Assembly (NCBI GenBank): GCA_030431455.1
Contig: JAUIJE010000017.1
Location: forward strand, 124,001-188,000
Length of the DNA stretch: 64,000 nucleotides
Reading direction: 5' to 3'
Origin: a bacterium
GTDB lineage: Bacteria; Myxococcota; UBA727; JAUIJE01
The notes under the pieces were generated by a model that saw only the letters and a list, made by a program, of their open reading frames with translations, did no database searches and was not told the DNA's origin. This document shows, piece after piece, positions 45,465 to 54,870 of the stretch (positions are counted from its first letter, which is position 1; each line of letters begins with the position of its first letter). The translations under genes and the position numbers were made by a program.

Positions 45465-46382
45465 TCAGGTCCCGTCCATCGACGTGTCGAGCACCGCGCC
45501 CTCGGGCATGCGCAGGCTGAGCTCGTCGAAGGGCACGCCGAGGGCGAGCTCGCTCACCGTCGAGACCGTGACCGGCGCGCCCTTTTTGCCCTCCCCAAAC
45601 ACGAAAAATCGTTGGGTCTTGTAGAGGGTAAACCCTTTTTGCGTGACCGCGTCTTCGTACACGATGAGCTTCTCCGGCGAACGCGTCGTGTCCTTGCCCT
45701 TAAAAAATGGGGCATAGCTGACGGTGTAGCGCAGACCCACCAGCCGGTGGGTCTGCTTGTCCACGTAGGCCGCGTAGGTGTCGTCGGGGGCATCGCCGGT
45801 GCCCTGCGCAAAGGTCACGCCCACCACGGACACATCACCGAACCCTGCCGCCGCAGGGTCGTCGTCGAGCAACGAGAGCTTGACCCCCTCGTCGGCGAGC
45901 ACGAAGGGCATGGCCACAAAATAGTAGGGGGTCAGCGCCCAGAACCGGGCCGCGAACTTGTCCGTGTCGAGCTTCATCCACGCCTTCTGCCCGTCCCATG
46001 CAAAGCGTCCCTGGGCCGGCGCGGTCAGGTCGTGGACCGCGCGGGCGGTGGCGAGCTCAATGGTCTGCACCGAGGTGCGCGGGGGCTTGGTCGCGTCCAC
46101 CGGGCGGTAGTCGTAGCCAAACCGGATGGCCCCGAGCGCGTACCAGGCCGCGAGCCCCCCGTGGGCGGCGATGGCCTGGGCGACGATGTGGCCAGCCTCG
46201 CCCTGGGCCGCGAGCCGGGCCTCGGCTTGTCCGGCGCGGGTTAGTGCCGGCTGGCTCGACGGGGCGCTCGCCGGCCCCGCCTTCGACGCGGGCACCGCTG
46301 CCGGCGTGGGCGGGGTCGCGGGCTTGTCCTCACAGCCCATCACCAAGACGCAACATGTCACTGCAACCGCAAGCGCTCGCAT
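45465..46382 (-). CDS. Lipoprotein, DUF6503-like
   Basis: The 305-residue protein starts at the ATG at 46380-46382 with a lipoprotein signal (AVTCCVLVMGC; Cys17) and a Pro/Ala-rich neck. The body shows AHGGLAAWYALGAIRFGYD, WALTPYYFVAMPFVLADEGV, TGDAPDDTYAAYVDKQTHRL and VGLRYTVSYAPF. These resemble the DUF6503 family of secreted proteins as I remember it, which has no known activity and a LolA-like layout. The start is 11 bp from the VOC gene stop, so the two probably form an operon. Confidence 0.8.
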   Translation of the reverse strand: MRALAVAVTCCVLVMGCEDKPATPPTPAAVPASKAGPASAPSSQPALTRAGQAEARLAAQGEAGHIVAQAIAAHGGLAAWYALGAIRFGYDYRPVDATKPPRTSVQTIELATARAVHDLTAPAQGRFAWDGQKAWMKLDTDKFAARFWALTPYYFVAMPFVLADEGVKLSLLDDDPAAAGFGDVSVVGVTFAQGTGDAPDDTYAAYVDKQTHRLVGLRYTVSYAPFFKGKDTTRSPEKLIVYEDAVTQKGFTLYKTQRFFVFGEGKKGAPVTVSTVSELALGVPFDELSLRMPEGAVLDTSMDGT

Positions 46383-46393
46383 CCAACCCCCGC

Positions 46394-46783
46394 CTATTCT
46401 TCGAGCGGCTCCCACAGCTCGACCCGGTTGTTCTCCGGGTCCTGCACCCACGCGAACCGCCCGTAGCTCTCGTCGGGGTCCCGTTTGACCTCGTGGCCGG
46501 CGGCCTCCAGGGACGCGACCAGGGCGTCGAGGTCGCTCACCCGGAAGTTCAGCCGGGCGGTCTTGGGCGCGCCGGTGAGGCTCTTTTCCGCGCGAAAGAT
46601 GCTGAACGTCGTCGAGGCCTTGCGCGCGCTGGGCTCAAGGTCCTGCCCGGGGAACTCGATCGCGGCCATGCTGTCGAAGCGCATCGTGAACGTGATGCCC
46701 AGCCGCTCCTCGTACCACTTGGCCAGCGCGTCGAGGTCATCGGCGTACAAAAACGCCCCCCCGAGTCCTTGCACCGCGTCCAT
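46394..46783 (-). CDS. Glyoxalase/VOC superfamily protein
   Basis: The 129-residue protein has the paired beta-alpha-beta-beta-beta units of the vicinal oxygen chelate fold: FLYADDLDALAKWYEERLGI at the start, FRVSDLDALVASLEAAGHEV in the middle, and WVQDPENNRVELWEP at the end. The last segment supplies the common metal-binding Glu. Function ranges from lyase to dioxygenase to antibiotic binding within this family, so no substrate can be given. Its ATG lies 22 bp after the terminator of the acyl-CoA dehydrogenase gene. Confidence 0.88.
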   Translation of the reverse strand: MDAVQGLGGAFLYADDLDALAKWYEERLGITFTMRFDSMAAIEFPGQDLEPSARKASTTFSIFRAEKSLTGAPKTARLNFRVSDLDALVASLEAAGHEVKRDPDESYGRFAWVQDPENNRVELWEPLEE

Positions 46784-46804
46784 GTCCCCTCCGGCCCCAA
46801 AACG

Positions 46805-46828
46805 AAAAAGGGCCGCGTTCGCGGCCCT
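46805..46828 (-). terminator. Rho-independent terminator of the acyl-CoA dehydrogenase gene
   Basis: Minus strand: an 8-bp stem (AGGGCCGC with GCGGCCCT) around a 4-nt loop, followed by TTTTTCGTTTT. It begins 14 bp after the dehydrogenase stop codon. Confidence 0.85.
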
Positions 46829-46842
46829 CGGACAAACTGTGC

Positions 46843-47982
46843 CTAGCGCAACAGCTCCCGCGCGATGATCACACGTTGGATTTGGCTCGTGCCTTCGTAG
46901 ATCTGGAAGATCTTGGCGTCGCGCATGAGCTTCTCGACCGGGTACTCCTTGTTGAACCCGTTGCCCCCATGCACCTGCACCGCGTCGATGGCGACCTGCA
47001 TCGCCATGTCCGCGCCGAAGCGCTTGGCAAAGGCCGCGGTCATCACGTTGTTGCGCCCCGCGTCGTAGTCGGACGCGGCCTTGTAGCAGAGCAGCCGCGC
47101 GGCCTCGATGTTCGACGCCATGTCCGCGATCATGAAGCTCACGCCCTGGTGCGCGGCGATGGGTTTGCCGAAGGTCTTGCGCTCCTTGGCGTAGGCGATG
47201 GAGTGCTCCAACGCGGCCTGGGCCAGCCCCACCGCCGCCGCCGCCACCAAGGGCCGGGTGTGGTCGAAGGACTTCATCGCGATCTTCCAGCCGTCGCCCT
47301 CGTTGCCGAGGAGATTCTCCGCCGGGACCTCGACGTCCTCGAAGGTGATGCCGCGGGTGTCCGACGCCCGTTGCCCCATGTTCTGCTCTTTTTTGCCCAC
47401 GGTGACGCCGGGCAGGTTGCTCTCCACAATAAAGCCGCTCATGCCGCGGTGGCCCGCGTCCTTGTCGGTTTTAGCGAGCACAAAGAACCAGTCGGCGTGG
47501 CCCGCGCCCGTGATCCACATCTTCTGGCCGTTGAGGATGTACTTGTCGCCTTTTTTGACCGCGGTGGTCTTGAGGCCGGCCACGTCGGACCCGGCCCCGG
47601 GCTCGGTCACGCCATAGGCGCAAAAGTGGTGCCGCTCGGCGAACGCGCCGAGGTACTTTTTCTTCTGCGCGTCATTGCCCCCGACGATGACCGGGGTCTG
47701 GGCCAGGGTGTTCGCGGTCATGGCGGTGGCGATGCCGGTGCAGCCCCAGCCCACCTCTTCACAGATGATGACCTCGTCGAGGGCGGGCATGGCCATGCCG
47801 CCGTACTCGGCGGGAATGGCGAGATTCATCAGGCCGAGCTCGTAGGCCTTGCTCAGGATCTCGGTGGGCCACTCGCCCGTCTCGTCGTGGTGCGCGGCGC
47901 GGGGCCGCACTTCGTTGGCCGCGAAGTCACGCGCGAGTTGTTGAAACTGTTTCTGCTCGTCGGAAAGCTCAAACCCGATCAT
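46843..47982 (-). CDS. Acyl-CoA dehydrogenase
   Basis: The 379-residue FAD enzyme shows all family signatures: [57 protein letters not shown], and the C-terminal [33 protein letters not shown] follows, whose Glu is the catalytic base in short- and medium-chain members. It introduces the trans-2 double bond in fatty-acyl-CoA beta-oxidation or branched-chain amino-acid breakdown, in the cytoplasm with ETF as acceptor. The start overlaps the upstream methyltransferase stop (ATGA). Confidence 0.95.
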   Translation of the reverse strand: MIGFELSDEQKQFQQLARDFAANEVRPRAAHHDETGEWPTEILSKAYELGLMNLAIPAEYGGMAMPALDEVIICEEVGWGCTGIATAMTANTLAQTPVIVGGNDAQKKKYLGAFAERHHFCAYGVTEPGAGSDVAGLKTTAVKKGDKYILNGQKMWITGAGHADWFFVLAKTDKDAGHRGMSGFIVESNLPGVTVGKKEQNMGQRASDTRGITFEDVEVPAENLLGNEGDGWKIAMKSFDHTRPLVAAAAVGLAQAALEHSIAYAKERKTFGKPIAAHQGVSFMIADMASNIEAARLLCYKAASDYDAGRNNVMTAAFAKRFGADMAMQVAIDAVQVHGGNGFNKEYPVEKLMRDAKIFQIYEGTSQIQRVIIARELLR

Positions 47983-48758
47983 GACCGCCCCTCGTTGGCT
48001 GCGTTGGTTGCGTCGGTTGTACGGACTTGGCGAGATTCTTCAACCACATCGCCGGGGCCGGTTCGTTCCTGCACAAACACGTCCGCCCGCCCCCACGAAA
48101 ACCACGCGGTCTTCGCCCCCCGGGGCACAAACCCCGGCGCCTCGAGCGGCCAGCTCACCGTCACCACCCGCGCGCCGGGGCGCAACCTGCCGAGGTGGGT
48201 GGCCAGCCGCTGGCGCGCGGTCTCGGAAAAACACGTCCAGGTCAGGTACACACAGTCCACGTCGTCGAGCGGGGCCGTGGCTGCCTCCCCGTGCACGACG
48301 TCGATGCCCACCGCGGCCAGCGGTTGTTGCACCGCTTCGACGTGGCCCGCGAGCAGCTCCACCCCGCGGGCGTCGGCGCCCAGCGACCGGGCCGCGAGCA
48401 GCACGCGCCCCCGGCCGCAGCCGAGGTCGAGCACGCGCTCACCGCGCCCGGCCCCGGCCCAGCGCAGGATGCGCCGGGCCCCCCACACCGTGGTCTCGCC
48501 GTAGGTGAGCGCCTTTTTGGACAACCCCGCGCGTTTGCTCGCGGCCACCCGCTCAAAGCCGCCCTCGTCGTACGGCGACAGCCACAGCCCGCGCACGCTG
48601 GTGCGCACAAACGCCCACCACAGCCGCGGCCAGCGCAACAGCACCGCCGCGTCGACGAGCCGGAGCGCGGCAGCCACAAAAAAAACCGCCACCACCGAGA
48701 CCGCGGTCTTGGTGGGCAGCGGCTTGTCTGGGGCGCGCGAGAAGGGGCCGTCAACCAT
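47979..48758 (-). CDS. Class I methyltransferase with N-terminal membrane helix
   Basis: The 259-residue protein has one hydrophobic segment ([20 protein letters not shown]) near the N-terminus. A SAM-binding domain follows with [31 protein letters not shown] and [13 protein letters not shown]. It is probably an inner-membrane-tethered methyltransferase; the substrate is unknown. ATG 48758 was chosen over the in-frame GTG 48764 because GGGGTGGG then serves as ribosome site. It starts just below the rplQ terminator and is translationally coupled to the dehydrogenase gene. Confidence 0.8.
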   Translation of the reverse strand: MVDGPFSRAPDKPLPTKTAVSVVAVFFVAAALRLVDAAVLLRWPRLWWAFVRTSVRGLWLSPYDEGGFERVAASKRAGLSKKALTYGETTVWGARRILRWAGAGRGERVLDLGCGRGRVLLAARSLGADARGVELLAGHVEAVQQPLAAVGIDVVHGEAATAPLDDVDCVYLTWTCFSETARQRLATHLGRLRPGARVVTVSWPLEAPGFVPRGAKTAWFSWGRADVFVQERTGPGDVVEESRQVRTTDATNAANEGRS

Positions 48759-48771
48759 GCCCACCCCGCGC

Positions 48772-48809
48772 CAAACAAACAGCGACGGCGGGGCCCATCA
48801 GCCCCGCCG
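48772..48809 (-). terminator. Terminator closing the ribosomal protein cluster after rplQ
   Basis: Minus strand: GGCGGGGC (complement of 48801-48808) pairs with GCCCCGCC (complement of 48787-48794) around a 6-nt loop, and TGTTTGTTT follows at 48772-48781. The T-tract is interrupted and about 5 nt from the stem, so efficiency is uncertain. Confidence 0.6.
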
Positions 48810-48855
48810 CTCGCCAGGAACGTGCCCCCATCGCGCGCATCCGGCGCGCGCGGGC

Positions 48856-49245
48856 CTATTCGTCGTCGCCGGCGCTGCCGACGGACTGCTCGTTGCCGAC
48901 CAGTTCGATGCGCGACATCTCGGCGTTGTCGCCCCGGCGCACGTACACCCGGGTCACGCGGGTGTAGCCACCCGGCCGACCTTTGTAACGCTCGGCGAGG
49001 TCGCCAAAGAGCTTGGCCAGCACTTCGTCGTCGCGAATCTCACGAAACGCACGACGGCGCGCGGGCAGGTCGCCCTTTTTCGCCAGGGTGATCAACCGCT
49101 CGGCAAACCCGCGCAGTTCCTTGGCCTTCTGGTGGGTGGTCTCGATTTGCTCATGCCGAAACAGGCTCGTCGCCATGTTGCGGAACATCGCCCGACGGTG
49201 CGTCGAGGTGCGATTGAGCTTTCGGCCTTTCTTCAGGTGTCGCAT
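48856..49245 (-). CDS. rplQ: Ribosomal protein L17
   Basis: The 129-residue protein begins [20 protein letters not shown], the invariant L17 opening, and carries [18 protein letters not shown] and the C-terminal [20 protein letters not shown]. It binds 23S rRNA near the exit-tunnel side. Last gene of the alpha operon, 30 bp after rpoA, and followed by a terminator. A short acidic tail (SAGDDE) extends the usual end. Confidence 0.97.
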   Translation of the reverse strand: MRHLKKGRKLNRTSTHRRAMFRNMATSLFRHEQIETTHQKAKELRGFAERLITLAKKGDLPARRRAFREIRDDEVLAKLFGDLAERYKGRPGGYTRVTRVYVRRGDNAEMSRIELVGNEQSVGSAGDDE

Positions 49246-49275
49246 GACACGCTCCTTCTCAAATCAATGCGCGGG

Positions 49276-50295
49276 TCAACCCGCCGGGCTCTCGCCTTTG
49301 TCGCTCTCGGCGCCGGGTTGTTTCGGCGGCCACGCGTCGAGCTTCATGCCCAAAGACAGACCCATCTCGGAGAGGATCTCTTTGATTTCTTTGAGCGACT
49401 TGCGCCCGAAGTTCTTGGTCTTGAGCATGTCCGACTCGCTGCGCTGCACCAGGTCCCCGATGTACCGGATGTTGGCGTTCTGCAGGCAGTTGGCCGAACG
49501 AACCGACAGTTCGAGTTCGTCGACGCTGCGGAGGAGGTTCTCGTTGATGCGCTCTTCACGAATCTCGGGCTCGGGCAGCTCGGGCTCGACGTCCTCGGAG
49601 AAGTTGATGAAGATTTGCGCTTGCTCTTTGAGAATCTTCGCCGCGATGCCGAGCGCGTCCTCGGGGCCGATGGCGCCGTTGGTCCAACACTCGAGGGTCA
49701 GCTTGTCGTAGTCGGTCTGCTGGCCGACACGCGCATGGGTGACGTTGTAGTTCACCCGGCGAATCGGGGAGAACACCGCGTCCATGGGGATGGTCCCCAC
49801 CGACTGGCCCTCGGCGCGGAACTGGCTCGCGGGCACGTAGCCACGACCGCGCTTCACCGTGAGGTCGGCCTTGAAGGTGCCGCCCTCGGCCACGGTGCAG
49901 ATGTACTGGTCGGGGTTGAGAATCACCACGGTCTCGTCGTGCACGATGTCCTTGGCGGTGATTTGCGCGGGGCCTTGCACCTCGATGCGCACGGTCTTCT
50001 GTTCGCCGCTTTGCAGCTTCAGATTCACCTGCTTGAGGTTGAGGATGATGTCGGTGACGTCTTCTTTGACGTCGGGCAGCGCCATGAACTCGTGCAGCGC
50101 GCCGTCGATCTTCGCCGCGGTGATGGCCGCGCCTTGGAGCGAGGAGAGCAGGATGCGACGGAGGCTGTTGCCCAAGGTCACGCCGTAGCCGCGCTCGAGG
50201 GGCTCGGCCACAAACTTGCCGTAGGTCTCGGACAAGCTGTCGCGGTCGATGACGAGGTTCTTGGGACGGATCAGGTCACGCCAATTGCGATGCAT
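49276..50295 (-). CDS. rpoA: RNA polymerase alpha subunit
   Basis: The 339-residue subunit has the N-terminal assembly domain ([53 protein letters not shown]). After a linker ([17 protein letters not shown]) comes the C-terminal domain that binds UP-element DNA and activators ([32 protein letters not shown]). Length is near the usual 325-345. The slot between rpsK and rpoA, normally filled by rpsD, is only 98 bp and carries no gene. Confidence 0.98.
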   Translation of the reverse strand: MHRNWRDLIRPKNLVIDRDSLSETYGKFVAEPLERGYGVTLGNSLRRILLSSLQGAAITAAKIDGALHEFMALPDVKEDVTDIILNLKQVNLKLQSGEQKTVRIEVQGPAQITAKDIVHDETVVILNPDQYICTVAEGGTFKADLTVKRGRGYVPASQFRAEGQSVGTIPMDAVFSPIRRVNYNVTHARVGQQTDYDKLTLECWTNGAIGPEDALGIAAKILKEQAQIFINFSEDVEPELPEPEIREERINENLLRSVDELELSVRSANCLQNANIRYIGDLVQRSESDMLKTKNFGRKSLKEIKEILSEMGLSLGMKLDAWPPKQPGAESDKGESPAG

Positions 50296-50393
50296 AGTGT
50301 TTTTCCTTCCCCGTGACGGGGATCGCAGCCCCCTCGGGACACACCCAGCAACATTGCGGGGAGCCCCATGGGGACAACCGGGAACTCAGACGA

Positions 50394-50777
50394 TCAGACG
50401 CGGCGGCGCTTGGGCGGGCGGCAGCCGTTGTGCGGAATCGGGGTCACGTCGCGAATCAAGCTCACCTTGAGGCCGCTGTTGGCCACCGCGCGCAACGCCG
50501 ACTCACGACCTGCGCCCGGGCCTTTGACCCGGACTTCGACGGACTTTAGCCCATGGTCCTGCGCCTTGCGGCACGCGTCTTCGGCGGCGATCTGCGCTGC
50601 GAAGGGGGTGGACTTGCGGGAGCCTTTGAAGTTCCGCGCGCCACACGTCGACCAGGAAATGGCATTGCCCTTCTGATCGGTGATCGTGATGATCGTGTTG
50701 TTGAAGGACGAGTAGATGTGAACGATCCCTTGCTGGACGTTCTTTTTGACTCGCTTTTTGCCTTTGGGAGTGGCCAT
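50394..50777 (-). CDS. rpsK: Ribosomal protein S11
   Basis: The 127-residue protein contains [40 protein letters not shown] and the highly conserved C-terminus [20 protein letters not shown] with RV. It forms the 30S platform with S6, S18 and S21 near the mRNA exit. It lies 83 bp downstream of rpsM on the same strand. Confidence 0.98.
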   Translation of the reverse strand: MATPKGKKRVKKNVQQGIVHIYSSFNNTIITITDQKGNAISWSTCGARNFKGSRKSTPFAAQIAAEDACRKAQDHGLKSVEVRVKGPGAGRESALRAVANSGLKVSLIRDVTPIPHNGCRPPKRRRV

Positions 50778-50860
50778 AGCGCCTTCCTCTCACCGGGGTG
50801 CGCCCCCGGGGGGCGCGTTGATCTACAGAAAATGGGAATAGCTGCGGTCCGCTTCGCGGG

Positions 50861-51229
50861 TCAGCGCTTCTTGGCCCCGACCGAACGACGCGGCCCTTTG
50901 CGGGTGCGGGCGTTGGTGTGGGTACGCTGGCCACGGACCGGCAAACCACGACGGTGGCGCAGGCCGCGGTAACAACCGAGGTCCATCAGACGCTTGATGT
51001 TGAGGGACACTTCGCGGCGGAGGTCACCCTCCACCTTGTAGTTGTTCTCCAAGACGTCGCGGATGCGGGCGACCTCGTCCTCACCGAGGGCGTCGGTGCG
51101 CTTGTCGGGGTCGACGTTGGCCTGGCTCAGCACCTTCTTCGAGGTGTGCGAACCAATGCCATAGATGTACGTGAGCGCCACGTGCATCTTCTTGTTGCGG
51201 GGAAGGTCAACGCCTGCAATGCGTGCCAC
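50861..51229 (-). CDS. rpsM: Ribosomal protein S13
   Basis: The 122-residue protein starts at GTG 51229 with [20 protein letters not shown], 4 nt after a strong GGAGG (51236-51240). An in-frame TTG at 51241 would overlap that ribosome site and is rejected. [20 protein letters not shown] and the basic C-terminal [12 protein letters not shown] match the tRNA- and S19-contacting parts. A hairpin sits directly upstream of its ribosome site. Confidence 0.97.
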   Translation of the reverse strand: MARIAGVDLPRNKKMHVALTYIYGIGSHTSKKVLSQANVDPDKRTDALGEDEVARIRDVLENNYKVEGDLRREVSLNIKRLMDLGCYRGLRHRRGLPVRGQRTHTNARTRKGPRRSVGAKKR

Positions 51230-51245
51230 TTTTGCCTCCAAACAC

Positions 51246-51264
51246 GATGACCCGTGTGGTCATC
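51246..51264 (-). promoter_or_regulatory. Hairpin immediately upstream of the rpsM ribosome binding site
   Basis: GATGACC (51246-51252) and GGTCATC (51258-51264) pair perfectly around a 5-nt loop, 6 nt before GGAGG. Its placement suits translational control by a ribosomal protein; T/A runs next to it are too short for a terminator. Confidence 0.45.
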
Positions 51265-51411
51265 AAAAACTGGCGCATCGAATTGGGAGGCTGATGTACC
51301 CACTCGGGGCACGTGCTGCATCCTGCAGCTCAGCGCTCCACCGGACACGTGGCCTCTCGGCCCGGTCGCGATATCGACGCGCGACGATATGGTCCCGTCA
51401 GCGAAAGGCTC

Positions 51412-51525
51412 TCAGCCTTGGCGCTGCTTGTGACGGGGGTTGTCACAGATGACGCGCACCACGCCTTTGCGGCGGATGACGCGACATTTTTCACAAATCG
51501 GCTTCACCGATGCGCGGACTTTCAT
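51412..51525 (-). CDS. rpmJ: Ribosomal protein L36 (zinc-ribbon form)
   Basis: A 37-residue protein, [20 protein letters not shown] then [17 protein letters not shown]. The CxxC, later Cys and His (Cys11, Cys14, Cys27, His32) give the zinc-binding C+ form. GAGGAG lies 9 nt before the ATG at 51523-51525. In many bacteria infA precedes it; here it is the first ribosomal gene after a secreted-lipoprotein gene and may have its own promoter. Confidence 0.95.
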   Translation of the reverse strand: MKVRASVKPICEKCRVIRRKGVVRVICDNPRHKQRQG

Positions 51526-51569
51526 TCTGATCGCTCCTCAGCGCCTCACGGCGCGGGGGTAGGCGGGCA

Positions 51570-51597
51570 GATGTAGCACAGGGACCTACCGGCGCAA
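51570..51597 (-). promoter_or_regulatory. Possible promoter for rpmJ-rpsM-rpsK-rpoA-rplQ
   Basis: Minus strand: TTGCGC (51592-51597), a 16-bp spacer and TACATC (51570-51575) preceded by TGC, an extended -10 element. It lies in the 285-bp gap between the lipoprotein gene and rpmJ, 44 bp before the rpmJ ATG. Modest match. Confidence 0.35.
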
Positions 51598-51810
51598 GCA
51601 CTATCCGGGAGGGGGTCCGGTTTTCCCGGGCAACGCATAACCAGCTGTTTTTGTTAGGCTATTCTCCGCGGGTAGCGCACGCCGGCGCCACCCAGAACGC
51701 CGCGGGCGGGCCGTGCACAAACAAAAACCAGTGAATGCCGGCCACCGACCGGACCGGCGCGCCCCGCGCCACCGTCTTGGGCACCGGCGCGCCGGGGCCG
51801 AGCACACCGC

Positions 51811-54645
51811 TCAGGGCCCCCAGCAGGGCGGCTCCAGGTGGTACAGCCGCTTGTCCGTCTCCATCAGCATCCTTCCGTCGGGAAGCAGCACCGCGGCGAG
51901 CGGCGTCCCCTCGACCTCCAGCGACGCGCCCGCGAAACCCGGGTGCCAGGGCCGGTGGAACTGCAGCCGGTTGACACCGCCGCTGGCCAGCTTCGACCCG
52001 TCCCACAGCACGGCGCGCTCGATGCCGTCGACCCCGTCCTCCTCCCCCACCGCCACGCCGTCCCACCGGTACCGCCGCACCGACGTGCCCAGCTGCAGGA
52101 CCACGTCGTCGCCCGACGGCCAGAGCCGCGGGTTGTAGCCATCGGGCACAATGGTACGGCGGGCCAACACCTGGTTGGTGTCAAAGTCGACCAACGCCAG
52201 CTCAAAGACGTCCGCCGCCGCGTCGCGCTGCAGCACCCACCAGGCCCCGCTCGCGGCCCGCACCAGCCACAACGGCTGCTGGACCGACAACACCGTCAAA
52301 TCACCCAACACCGTGGCCGGCACCAACTCGTCGGTGGCGTCGTCGAGCAGGCTTGAGGCCCCAAACCGCACCAACCGGGGCGGCCCATCGGGCTCGGTCT
52401 GCGCCGCCACCACCAGGTCACCGTCGGCGACCCACCCCGGGTACGGCGTCACCAGGGGGGGAACCACCAGCCCGCCGAGGTGCACGCGCCGGCTCGATCG
52501 CAATGCCCCTGCACCCCGGTCGTAGACCACCACCGTCAGCTCCGGTCCGGTCCCCCCCGAGTAGCCGCCCACCACCGAGACCCGGGCCACGCCGGCGAAC
52601 GTGCGACGGGTCCCGTCGTCGTCTTCCAGGCCCACCAACGCCCCGCGCGGCACCGAACGGGGCCCCCACAAGCCGTGCACGTGGCCCCCGCCGTCGACAA
52701 AGATGCGCTCCACGCCCGCCGTCGTGTGCCGCACCACATCGTCACCCACCCGATGCAGCGCGCCCCCGGTCGTGCCGACGTCTCGCGCGGCGCTCGGTCC
52801 CAGCGCGATCCAAGGCTCGGGCTGACCGTTTTCCCGGCGCCACACCGGGCCCACCTGCCGGTGGGCACCGACCGCGCCGCCCCCAAACGCCCCCGTGACG
52901 GTGATGTTGGTGAGGGTGGCGCTGGCCGCGTCGATGCGGAACAACTGGTCCCGGGTAAACACCATGGGGTTGTCCTCCCCGAGGGCCATGCCCTGGATCG
53001 CGGCCGGGTGGTCCGGATCCGGGGGCCAGGCAAACGTGGTGTAGCCCCCGCCCGCGCCCACGAAGATGTGCACCCGGGACACGTCGACGTAACCCACCGC
53101 CACCGGGGTGGCCCAGGGTTTGTTCCACGCGGTGGGGCTCGACGGGGCCATGCCCCCGGGGACGATCACGGGGTCCAAGGGGTCTTCGACGCTGTATACG
53201 CCCTCGGGGGTGGCCGCGAGCAACGCCAATGGGGCATAGCGGGTCTGGTTGCTGCACAGGGCCGGGGGCAGGCCCGTGACCAGCGGGGCCTGGTCGAGGT
53301 CGTCGACGAACGCGACGAACCCCCCATCGTCCGGCGCACAATAAATGCCCAGCTCGTCGACCACCACCCGGGGGACAAGGCGCGCGACCGCGTCGTCGTC
53401 GGGGTCGAGGGGGACAACCTCCACCCCATCGTTGGCGGTCACGGTCACGCGACTGAACCGCGCAGTCGGCGTCATCGAAAACTCAGAGCGGCGGAGCAAG
53501 AACGACTCGCCCGCTTCCGGCTGAACCGTCCAAGCCCCGGACACGAACCCTGCGCCCCCCAGCCCGTCTCCCAAGCCCACCACGAACTCGCCGAGCACCA
53601 CAAACCCGTCGCTCTGGGTCTTGGTGATCACCACCCGCACCCGCTCTTCCCCGGTCACGGGGTGGCTGGACCCGCGCTCCCAAAACACCCAGCGGCCCGA
53701 CGGCAAGTGCACCACGTCGCCCCGCACGTGGGGCCGGCTCTGCCCGACGACCGCTCCCCCCGACACCACCCCGCCGACACAGATCGTGTCCGTGCACGCG
53801 CTCTCGGTGCAGAAGTCGCCATCGTCGCACGGCGTGCCCACGGGGATGTCGATGGCCACGCACGCCCCGGCCTGGCACACATGGGCCACGCCGCACGCTT
53901 CATCGTCGGCGCAGGGCGCAAAGTCGGCCGCGGGCACTTGGGTACATCCCTGCCCGGCGGTGCACACGTCGTCGGTACAAGGGTCACCATCGTCACAGGC
54001 ACCCGCCCGGGGGCGCTCGACGCATCCCGCTTGGGGGTCGCACACCCCCTCCATGCAGCCGGTCGCGGGCGTCGGGCATGTCACTGCATCTCCCCGGCAC
54101 ACCCCTTCAAAACACGAGGCGTCGGTGACGCACGCGTTCCCGGGGTCACAGCCGCGGGTGTGCGGCACGTATTGGCACCGGTCCTCGTCGATCAAGAACA
54201 GGTCGTCAGTGCACGGGTTGTCGTCGTCGCAGATCGGCACCGGCCGCCCTGCCCCCGACAGCGGCACGGACACCGTCGCGCCCTCGCCGGGCTGCACCTG
54301 CAACGTCGCCGCGTAGGTCGCCACGTCGACCGGGGCAAACCGCGCGCGGACCTCCCGTTCCTCGCCCGGCGCCAACACATCTTCTGCGCGGCTGACGAGG
54401 GCAAACGCGGTCGCCCCCTCTACTGTGACTGCATAGCCAACCTCGGCTCCGCCCCGGTTGGTCAGCCGCACCGCCCGCTCGGCGGCCGCGGAGACGTACA
54501 CATCACCGAACCCCAGCACCGCAGGCTCCCACCCGAGCTCTGCGTTCACCGTCGACACCGGGCCGTCGGCCTCGGGGCACCCCCCGCCCGCGCACGCCGT
54601 CAGCACCAGACACACCGCGCCCCACAGCCGCTCCCTCGACGTCAT
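51811..54645 (-). CDS. Large secreted lipoprotein with ASH-type Ig domain and Cys-rich repeats, inserted in the ribosomal cluster
   Basis: The 944-residue product (ATG 54643-54645; in-frame GTG 54657 possible) starts with a lipoprotein signal (LWGAVCLVLTACAGGGC). Residues about 30-135 resemble an ASH/HYDIN-type Ig domain (LGFGDVYVSAAAERAVRLTN, FAPVDVATYAATLQV). A Cys-rich stretch (about 140-300) repeats the pattern CDDGDPCTDDVCTAGQGC, common in myxobacterial surface proteins. The remaining 650 residues are beta-rich with propeller-like blades and no catalytic motif. It is an outer-surface protein by signal. It sits in the same orientation between adk and rpmJ, where map and infA often are. 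Confidence 0.85.
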   Translation of the reverse strand: MTSRERLWGAVCLVLTACAGGGCPEADGPVSTVNAELGWEPAVLGFGDVYVSAAAERAVRLTNRGGAEVGYAVTVEGATAFALVSRAEDVLAPGEEREVRARFAPVDVATYAATLQVQPGEGATVSVPLSGAGRPVPICDDDNPCTDDLFLIDEDRCQYVPHTRGCDPGNACVTDASCFEGVCRGDAVTCPTPATGCMEGVCDPQAGCVERPRAGACDDGDPCTDDVCTAGQGCTQVPAADFAPCADDEACGVAHVCQAGACVAIDIPVGTPCDDGDFCTESACTDTICVGGVVSGGAVVGQSRPHVRGDVVHLPSGRWVFWERGSSHPVTGEERVRVVITKTQSDGFVVLGEFVVGLGDGLGGAGFVSGAWTVQPEAGESFLLRRSEFSMTPTARFSRVTVTANDGVEVVPLDPDDDAVARLVPRVVVDELGIYCAPDDGGFVAFVDDLDQAPLVTGLPPALCSNQTRYAPLALLAATPEGVYSVEDPLDPVIVPGGMAPSSPTAWNKPWATPVAVGYVDVSRVHIFVGAGGGYTTFAWPPDPDHPAAIQGMALGEDNPMVFTRDQLFRIDAASATLTNITVTGAFGGGAVGAHRQVGPVWRRENGQPEPWIALGPSAARDVGTTGGALHRVGDDVVRHTTAGVERIFVDGGGHVHGLWGPRSVPRGALVGLEDDDGTRRTFAGVARVSVVGGYSGGTGPELTVVVYDRGAGALRSSRRVHLGGLVVPPLVTPYPGWVADGDLVVAAQTEPDGPPRLVRFGASSLLDDATDELVPATVLGDLTVLSVQQPLWLVRAASGAWWVLQRDAAADVFELALVDFDTNQVLARRTIVPDGYNPRLWPSGDDVVLQLGTSVRRYRWDGVAVGEEDGVDGIERAVLWDGSKLASGGVNRLQFHRPWHPGFAGASLEVEGTPLAAVLLPDGRMLMETDKRLYHLEPPCWGP

Positions 54646-54870
54646 CGTGGCCCCCACAACAAACCGATCCCAGGACGCGCGGGTCAGACCGCGTCGGGTC
54701 AGTCACAAAAGGTTGAAAAGCTTTGCGCGGTCAGAGCGCGTGGTCCGCCCGGCCTGCCGGGGCTGAACCCACCTCTGCGCAACGCATGATGTTCTTATCG
54801 GCCCGGCCATCGACCGGTGCGCGATCTTTTTCTGACCTTTGGCGTCAGCGGTGCCGGCCCGTCCGAGAGC

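Noticed and set aside
52480-54789. 769-residue plus-strand open frame and the 834-residue one at 54817-57321
   Set aside because: Both run antisense to well-supported genes (lipoprotein, adk, secY) and read as His/Arg/Gly-rich shadows.
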